Below are positions 56,872 through 64,000 of a DNA stretch of 64,000 nucleotides, piece by piece. Under the pieces are notes generated by a model, which saw nothing but the letters and a program-made list of their open reading frames with translations, was not told where the DNA came from and searched no databases. Each line of letters starts with the position of its first letter. Positions within the stretch are counted from its first letter, which is position 1. The position numbers were made by a program, and so were the translations under genes. Source of the DNA: Trichomonas vaginalis G3 (Eukaryota > Parabasalia > Trichomonadida > Trichomonadidae); contig NC_067205.1 of the NCBI RefSeq assembly GCF_026262505.1, forward strand, positions 11,408,001 through 11,472,000. The letters are read 5' to 3'.

Positions 56872-57441
56872 TTTTGAATTGTTATTACATAAAAATTGTC
56901 CTTTTGAATGTAATTTTATATAAATTTATCCAAAGGCATTTTTCAATCATAATTTTTTTCTTGTTTTCCTTCTTCAACAATTATGGAGTCTTTGATTAAG
57001 AAAATAGACTTAACAAGATTAACCTCATAGAATGATCTAAGATAGTATTTGCATTATTTCAACAATTATGACTTTTTACAACAAACATTTGATTATTTGT
57101 TCAATTTCAAATGTCTAGTTAAGCATGACATATCTAATACATCAATATGTTTTAAATATAGTAATAATTTTAAGTAAAATTGAATTTTTATCATTTCATA
57201 TGAATCTTGCGAAATTTGTTACAAGGGTTATTTCCTTCTATGCTTTAGTTATTAATGGGTGAAATTATATATTGAAATGGCTGAATTATATTGAAATAAA
57301 TAGACTCTAAAATCCAAATTTATAATTTCTTGCAAGTCTTATCAATATTTTATGAGATTTCTATTATATATAGAAAGCTAGTTGCGTTTTTAAATAAAAT
57401 CTTCGAATTATTGAATGCGAAAACTTTTTTCGGAAATTTAA

Positions 57442-58481
57442 GGGTGCACACGAGAGGATCATGTAAACTTCAGAATTTAGAACCTTATTTTTAAGCATTA
57501 TCTTGGCTACCTATTTAGGCTCGAAAAGCAAAAAATATCAAAAAATACAACTTGACTCCATTATGACGCTTTCATGGAGGTAGTTTTTATCCGCTAGTAT
57601 TTTCCCTTTGAATCTCTTTACAATTCGAAATCAAATTCAAACCTCAGTAGAAGAAAGGAAGAATCGACTTACTACGGTTGTAATACGAATAAATACATAT
57701 ATTTAATTATTTTTATTTACATAATAATTGTTTGAAGCTCATATTCCATCAAATTTTTAAATAAAAACATTAAAATGTTGAAAATGTTCATATATTTTAA
57801 TAGGGTTTTGGCACTTTATTGAGGAATTACTACATACATAGTCGAACTGAACTTGATATTTTGAAATTTAAATTATTTATCAAAATTAAAATTTAACTTG
57901 AAATTTATAATTATTTAGTCATATTTTGCATAATTCTAAGTAGATTTTGTAAAAAATCAAGAAAGAAAATTTTAACGTGCTTTATTTTTTCTTTTTATAA
58001 TAATACATATTATTATATAATTAACATATTCATAATGTTTCACCCTTTCAAAAATATAATCCTCCTCCTCTCAAATAAACGTACATACGGGTGGCCTCTT
58101 TTTTCAAAAAATTAAAATTTGAAATTTTGGGCTCAAATATTAGAGATTTTTTCAACCTTCAACGATATATGTTGTCTATATCAGACCTCCTTTCTTTTTG
58201 ATACTTAACATTGTTCCTAAATCTTAGCCGTTAAGGCTGTTCTGAAAATATTTTTTTTTTCGAAAAAATTCGAAAAAAATTCTTAAAATTCAAAAATCCC
58301 TTAATTCCTGAGGATTTTGGAAAAAAGTTTTTATATGAACATGTGTATATTATATGAAGTATATTGATAAGGTAAAAATCAAATTTTATTGCATATTCAT
58401 CGAGAAAATAAACTAACGAATCCCTCAAAATTGAGAGGGTAATCCTCCTCCTCTCAAATAAACGTACATACGGGTGCACCC
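57442..58481. mobile_element. Possible non-autonomous TTAA-type DNA element
   Basis: TTAA (57438-57441) is followed by GGGTGCACACG, and CGGGTGCACCC is followed by TTAA (58482-58485), giving an inverted end GGGTGCAC and a 4-base TTAA duplication over 1,040 bp. No transposase is inside. A phrase ending ACGTACATACGGGTG, present at the right end, also occurs at 58058-58094. TTAA targets are used by piggyBac and Kolobok transposons. The inverted ends are short, so confidence is limited. Confidence 0.45.
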
Positions 58482-58485
58482 TTAA

Positions 58486-60768
58486 ATAGTTTACATTTAA
58501 TTTAAGAAATCATGTTTTGTAAAATGTTTATCATATACATGGCACGATGGGCGCTACTTTTTTGGCGCCAGCAGCGCCGCCCGCGCCTCCGGTGTAGGGT
58601 TGTACAAACTGGCACGCCTGCTGGCACACCTTTTTTGGCCAGCTGGCACGATTTTTTAAAAAAACACATTAAAAAAGTCACTTTTTGCCCCATCTAATGA
58701 GATTTTTTTTTACAATTTTTTCCCCTTATTTTTCAATTTAGATATGATTTTAAGCTCTCCAAATTGAAGTTTACCTGATGTTTCTTAGTTTTTATGATAA
58801 CAAAATGTTGCAAAGTTGAGTTTGGATTCAATAAATTTAAGAAAATTTTATTTTACAATGAAATTATAAGAAAGGATGTTTTTATCCTATGTCAAAGAGA
58901 ATACATTTGTAGATCCCGACTTTTGACATGGTTGAAAATTCAAAAAAAAATTAAAAATTAAAAAAAAATTAAAAAATATAAATTTCATGTTAAAAAATGA
59001 TTTTTGAAATTTTTTTGGAAAAATAGAATGTCATATTTTTATGTTTTATTGCTATTTTTGACGAAATCAATAAAATATTTGTTAATTTGGCTGAGATTAT
59101 AAATAAAATCTTTCTAAATCTTGCAATTGATTGCTAAAATCTGTTTTATGTATTAATTGGCATTGAGATTCGTTATAAAAGAATGCGAATTATTTTGTAT
59201 GAGTAAACGTATTTTGTAAAATTTCAAATTCTCTTCTCTCATTACTTACCTTAGATCTCTCGGCTTTTAGCTCTCAGATTTCGCTCATAGAACTCAGGTT
59301 TTAGTTATGTACTCATAGATGTATCATTACTGCCTGCAGATCTCTCATTACTACCTTACTAACCAGATCTTAACTCTCATTACTACCTTACTAACCAGAT
59401 CTTAACTCTCATTACTACCTTACTCATCAGATCTTAACTCTCATTACTACCTTACTAACCAGATCTTAACTCTCATTACTACCTTACTAACCAGATCTTA
59501 ACTCTCATTACTACCTTACTAACCAGATCTTAACTCTCATTACTACCTTACTAACCAGATCTTAACTCTCATTACTACCTTACTAACCAGATCTTAACTC
59601 TCATTACTACCTTACTAACCAGATCTTAACTCTCATTACTACCTTACTAACCAGATCTTAAGGATACCCTTACATTGCGTAGTTAGAAAGAGAATATGAT
59701 ATTGTCATGATTGCTAAAGTTTTAGGCTCCAGAAATGAATATACATCAAACTGAAACAATTGATAAATTGAATGAACTTTTGAGAGGTTCTCAAATAAAA
59801 AAAATTATCTAATTTTTTACAATATTACTATTATTTTATCCACATATGTATATATAGTAATTTGAGAAAACTTTTAGGAAAAAATAAGTTTAATAAAAAT
59901 CTGAATTTTACTTGTTGTGGGATTGTTATTAATTGACACTCCAGACGTATTACTAATAGTTATGCGTATGCAATTAAAGTATTTCTGATGGACAAAATGT
60001 GAGATTTATATCAGATAATTCATTTCTACTATTAAGTTATTCATTTATGAGTTTGCATTTATTCGCACTAAATAAATAACTATTAAAAATTGTTTTAATT
60101 AATTGACACCATATAATAGAGTGAATTTTGTTTGATCAAACAACAATAGATGATAGATATAAAGCCAAGAAACTTGCTATTAATATGCTCTACTTGCTAT
60201 TTCAATGTAAGTATGATATTTTCTAAATGTTTCGTTCAGATAACTTAGATATATTAGTCAAAATTTGAAATTTTAATAGCACATATATTAAAAATAATTA
60301 TTATTCATAAAAGATTAATGAAATAGTAAAAAAAAATCAATCAAATTATAAAAATACAACATATGGTTTTTTATGGTTGTCTCATAATAGCATTTCATGA
60401 GAAAAAATATAATACTATTTATTTTTGCATAGTTCAATTTTTTTAAATAATGCAAGATATCCCGCCATTAGTTTTCATGAAATAATCCAAAAATCAGCAT
60501 ACACTTGAGAACATAGCAGCTCTACATGTTTTCGCTATTTATTTTCCAATAATATGAGGGGTTCACGGGATAAAGCTTCATTAAGCATAATTGATTACAA
60601 TATCATCATATATATACCGAACATATAACAAATGGGATATTTGTATACTAAAATAAAAAAGGAGCAAATTATATAATTTTTGTCATGCTACTTATAGGTT
60701 CAAAAATCTTATAATATAAAAATATTTTCAAATACAAAGAAAATATGTGTTTATTTCAAATTTGAAAA
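58486..60768. other. Intergenic DNA with GC-rich patch and minisatellite
   Basis: No gene is supported. Positions 58540-58640 are an unusual GC-rich patch with GGCGCCAGCAGCGCCGCCC and three CTGGCAC copies. The 32-bp minisatellite is at 59342-59662. Confidence 0.6.
59342..59662. repeat. 32-bp minisatellite, about 10 copies
   Basis: The unit is CTCATTACTACCTTACTAAC followed by CAGATCTTAACT, repeated about ten times head to tail with at most one or two variants (one copy reads TACTCATC). There is no spacer diversity. Confidence 0.95.
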
Positions 60769-62136
60769 TTAGATATCTTGTGGGGTCCACTTTCCTCCTC
60801 TGTAATCACCTGTAGGGTTATCCTTAGGAAATCTTTTTGCATTTCTTGCCTTGTTGATCTCTTTTCTTGTTTCTGGTGTAGCTTTCTTTTGATTTCTGGA
60901 TTTATTTTTCTCATATTCAAGTTTTTGGAGTTCGCGGATTGAAGGAGATATTTGGTAATTATTGACACGATTGTATATTTCTTGTTTGCATTTCTCTCCT
61001 TCGTTTTTTTGTAAAATTGTAACAGCCGTACGCATTTCAAACGATTTTGCGTTGTTTCCTTTGGGACACTGAGTAAGCATTGAGTGATGTATCGATTCAT
61101 TTTGTTGTGTTTGAGCATTAGGATCAATTTCTGGAATCAACTTTGCGGCATCATCTGTAAAACGTTGAAATTGCTTCGCTAAATCAGGTTTTGTAAGTGG
61201 CTGAAACACAGGATATTCTTTGTCTTTTTCGTGAAGGCAATTTTCATGCCTTCCGATAAAATGATTTAATGTATTCTTCCATAGGAAAATTTTTTTCGTT
61301 GTTTCAATTGGAAGCATGATAATAAAAGTGAACCACTTAATAACTTTCGAATATATCTGATGAAATACTTTTTCTTGGTGTTTTAATGGTCTTCCACGTT
61401 TCTTCGGCTCTTCTGCTTTAGATTTGATTGGGAATGCTGGCTGTGATTCACTTTCTTTCTGTTGATTAACAGTTTCTTTTCCTGCTGCTTCTTTATATCC
61501 ACCATTTTCAAGCTTTTCGAAAGCTCTGCCAACTGCACGTACACAATGACGAGGATCAAGTGTAATTTTAGCATTCGGAGCATATTGCTGGATGATGGCT
61601 TTCGTTTTATTGTCATTGTCATGAACCACTGTGGAAACATTTGTAAAGTCAAAATTTGACATCATCCTCTTTGTACATTCTGTTTCCATCATGTTGGATG
61701 GGCCTTCAAAGTCTCCTCCAGAGCTCTTTTTTATAACAGTTGTTTCACCAACAACTTTTCCACGGTTGTCCATCATTAAACTTTGGCACGCTGTAGCATT
61801 TCTGCCAACATTATAATGCGAATCAGTGCTTAAAAATGTATCTTTCTTCATTGTTTGTTGAGCATTTTTAATAGATTGCTCTTTATATTCTAGTATTACC
61901 TTACCTATTTCTTTTTGATGACGGTAAAACTCTTTTTCACTCGGCACTTTAATATTGTTATCTTGAAATAAATTCCTTGCTCGAGTATAAGAGTCACCAT
62001 TAACAATTACAGAAGCAGTCCAGTGTTTTGGATCGACTTCCTTTGGCGCATTCTTTTCTTGGGAGTTTTTTCTTGCTTCAATTGATTTTTCGTTAGCTTC
62101 ACGACTTTGTTGTTTGCGTCTGCTTGGTGGAGGCAT
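60769..62136 (-). CDS. Kolobok-like DDE transposase
   Basis: The 455-residue protein has the order of a DDE transposase: STDSHYNVGRNATACQSLMM (Asp 105), METECTKRM, VVHDNDNKTKA (Asp 173), LDPRHCVRAVGRAFEKL (about 193), and a late Glu in QNESIHHSM (347). This resembles the Kolobok type, in which a Cys/His block follows the second Asp. An AT-hook KKRGRP (245-250) sits inside the domain. The end is basic with an Arg/Lys-rich helix. No terminal repeats were found around it, so it may be domesticated or an element with lost ends. Confidence 0.6.
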   Translation of the reverse strand: MPPPSRRKQQSREANEKSIEARKNSQEKNAPKEVDPKHWTASVIVNGDSYTRARNLFQDNNIKVPSEKEFYRHQKEIGKVILEYKEQSIKNAQQTMKKDTFLSTDSHYNVGRNATACQSLMMDNRGKVVGETTVIKKSSGGDFEGPSNMMETECTKRMMSNFDFTNVSTVVHDNDNKTKAIIQQYAPNAKITLDPRHCVRAVGRAFEKLENGGYKEAAGKETVNQQKESESQPAFPIKSKAEEPKKRGRPLKHQEKVFHQIYSKVIKWFTFIIMLPIETTKKIFLWKNTLNHFIGRHENCLHEKDKEYPVFQPLTKPDLAKQFQRFTDDAAKLIPEIDPNAQTQQNESIHHSMLTQCPKGNNAKSFEMRTAVTILQKNEGEKCKQEIYNRVNNYQISPSIRELQKLEYEKNKSRNQKKATPETRKEINKARNAKRFPKDNPTGDYRGGKWTPQDI

Positions 62137-64000
62137 ATTACGTAAATGGTCGGCAAAAAATGTAATAAACGTAGTGAATAATTAAAAAGATTGCTTTATA
62201 TAACAAATATAATCATTTTTTCCTTAGAAATCCCATTATTTGCATAACAATATTTAAAAATATTTTTTTGATATAGTTTACAGTCACATCAATATGAACT
62301 ATATTAAACTATCAGAAACTTATGTATGTTATTAGTAAAGTTGAAATTTTTATCATATTTACACATTAAATTTAATTTTCATGCATATTTAAGTTTTTTT
62401 CAACACAATCTTGTATTGTTAGTACCGACAATATGAAAGAAAGTTATACTGTATTTAATTTTAGCAATAAACAAAAAAATCTAAATTATATCTTTAGATA
62501 CTAGGATTGATTTAATGACTAAGAACGTTTTTATCAATAATACCATGATTCATAACATATAGACATAACCTAAATATACCAAAGCATTTCTACTTGGAAC
62601 TAGCGCATCGCCAAAATAATGGGTCAATATTCATTTGACGTAATGCTGATCGAGAGAAGTCTTTATATATAAGCCTTATCACAATGCCACGAATGCACCC
62701 AGCTGCAGGCGTGTCTTGTTTAACATTCATTCCTATATATGATGGAACATTAATCAATAATCATGGAAGTATCACTTTTCAAATAACATCATTGTTAAAT
62801 GAAAGAAAATTGTATGCAAAATTACATTTTGGTAATGGTGAGACGCAATATGTTGAAGTATATATCATTATTATTTAATATACAAACAAACTCTAGTACA
62901 AAATTGTATTAATTCAACTTTCATGTCTAATATAAAAACTTTTTTTAAAAAAAGAGATATAATCGTGTATAATATGAGAAAAATGAATATCAATACAAAA
63001 TAAAATATCAATTAGCTATTGCTGATGACATATCATGAATATTGATCATTTGATTTGATTAATTTTGATAAATATTAGGCTTTTTGCTAGTTACATATTA
63101 CAATAAGGCTTTTAAATGGATATTTATTGATATGAGCTTATTTCAAAATGACAGTCTTTGATTTATCCACTAATAAGATTTGATGTCACAAAAATCTAGA
63201 TTTTGGGGCATAAAAACCTAACACCAAATCATAACTTCTGTGCATATACTAAATTGAGTACAGAAATATGTTAATTTTCAGTATTTTTAGAAGAATTCTT
63301 ATTATCCTTCAAAAAGTCAGTATTTCTGCTGTAATTTTCTACAACATTGTAGTTATTGCACTTTGTCTATGGATTTGTATATATGTTATATATAAATTAT
63401 ATATCTAAACTGCCCATAAGTGCAATTTTTATATAAATTGTTTATTTCTTTAACAATTTCATATGAAATATGCTTTTTTAAGCGTATCAAAGCTGTGTTC
63501 TTAATGTGCATGGATATATCAAGAAAAATGTCGAAAAAAAATGTGAATTCACAAATTCACTGAATTTTCACCGTTTTTTGAATTTTGCTACAGCACTAAT
63601 ATTAAATAATACTAAAATCTTCTGTCTTTGTAAAAGAATAAATTCTGACAAAAAGTGCTCGTTTAAATTTAATGATCATCTGTATGACTAAGTGGTAAAA
63701 AGTGTTTATGACCAAAAAAGGGTTACATGCTTAGTCTATTTTTCTGACAGGATACTCTAGATTTACATGATCTCTATTTCATATCTCCGTTTTTAGATTC
63801 TTCGACAGATTTTATGATAGAAAACCAAGATTAACAAATTTCCGGCATGTTAATGAAGAAATCTGCAGCTACCCTCAATATTATTTCAATAATCAGTATC
63901 GTTTCTCTTACAATTTATTTTTTTCTCAATAATTTAACAAGAAATAACAATACACACTTGGTTTTACGTATAAAAGCTAAGTGTCGAACTTAATCAACTT
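62137..64000. other. AT-rich intergenic DNA
   Basis: Nothing is supported. A 64-residue frame at 62684-62878 has weak protein-like character but no recognised family and no promoter motif. Confidence 0.55.

Noticed and set aside
59342-59662. Regular 32-bp repeats that might be a CRISPR array
   Set aside because: The units are head to tail without variable spacers, there are no cas genes, and the host is a eukaryote. It is a minisatellite.
62684-62878. 64-residue frame in the last intergenic stretch
   Set aside because: There is no recognised domain, no promoter motif and no second copy. It may be a remnant, but support is too weak.
1-64000. tRNA, rRNA or other structured host RNA genes
   Set aside because: I looked for tRNA-like and rRNA-like stretches and found none that I could support by eye.

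Overview
The window is AT-rich DNA from a trichomonad protist, most probably Trichomonas vaginalis. The evidence is a mariner element of the Tvmar1 type, short intronless R2R3-Myb genes, a GP63-like surface metalloprotease, a host-type initiator (TCATTTC) just before an ATG, and two giant Maverick/Polinton elements. I searched no database; identities rest on motifs read from the sequence.

Layout. Positions 1 to about 13.2 kb are the right-hand part of a degraded Maverick (element 1). It carries KilA-N genes, a broken protein-primed-type DNA polymerase B, a broken major capsid gene, a broken penton-like gene and several small genes. An unrelated integrase-core fossil (13.21-13.85 kb) abuts it. 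From 13.85 to 20.48 kb is host DNA: a Myb gene with a stop at codon 2, a 120-bp tandem repeat, a 429-bp foldback palindrome, a pair of 153-bp direct repeats and a small conserved gene. Positions 20486-45669 are a nearly complete Maverick (element 2, about 25.2 kb) with 215-bp terminal inverted repeats and a 6-bp target duplication (TATTGA). It encodes a Dam-like adenine methyltransferase, integrase, a phage-tail-fibre-like protein, a divergent polymerase B, an HNH nuclease, packaging ATPase, SF3 helicase, major capsid and penton-like proteins, amphipathic virion-type peptides, a large coiled-coil protein ending in an NLS, and a KilA-N cluster. It looks young; only the fibre and integrase genes are visibly broken. 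From 45.68 to 64 kb is host DNA: the sister of the small 145-aa gene, a Tvmar1-like transposon, a GP63 gene, a perfect head-to-head inverted duplication of a GC-rich DUF3737 gene, a second Myb gene, a 1-kb TTAA-flanked non-autonomous element, a 32-bp minisatellite and a Kolobok-like transposase.

How the parts fit. In element 2 the integrase, polymerase, helicase, ATPase and capsid genes form the standard Maverick set. Its genes mostly share a T-rich box 5-20 bases before the ATG, and several divergent pairs share an 18-36 base promoter. In both elements the KilA-N genes share a near-identical leader and are separated by arrays of short repeats ending in a palindrome centred on AGATCT.

The most unusual signal is a set of short GC-rich palindromes. 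They occur at the same place inside every KilA-N-family gene, in both terminal repeats, and in one other coding region. Different copies are palindromic with paired, compensating base changes in both arms. Together with the GATC-centred repeats and the element's own Dam-like methylase, this is the best candidate here for an undescribed regulatory or recombination system.
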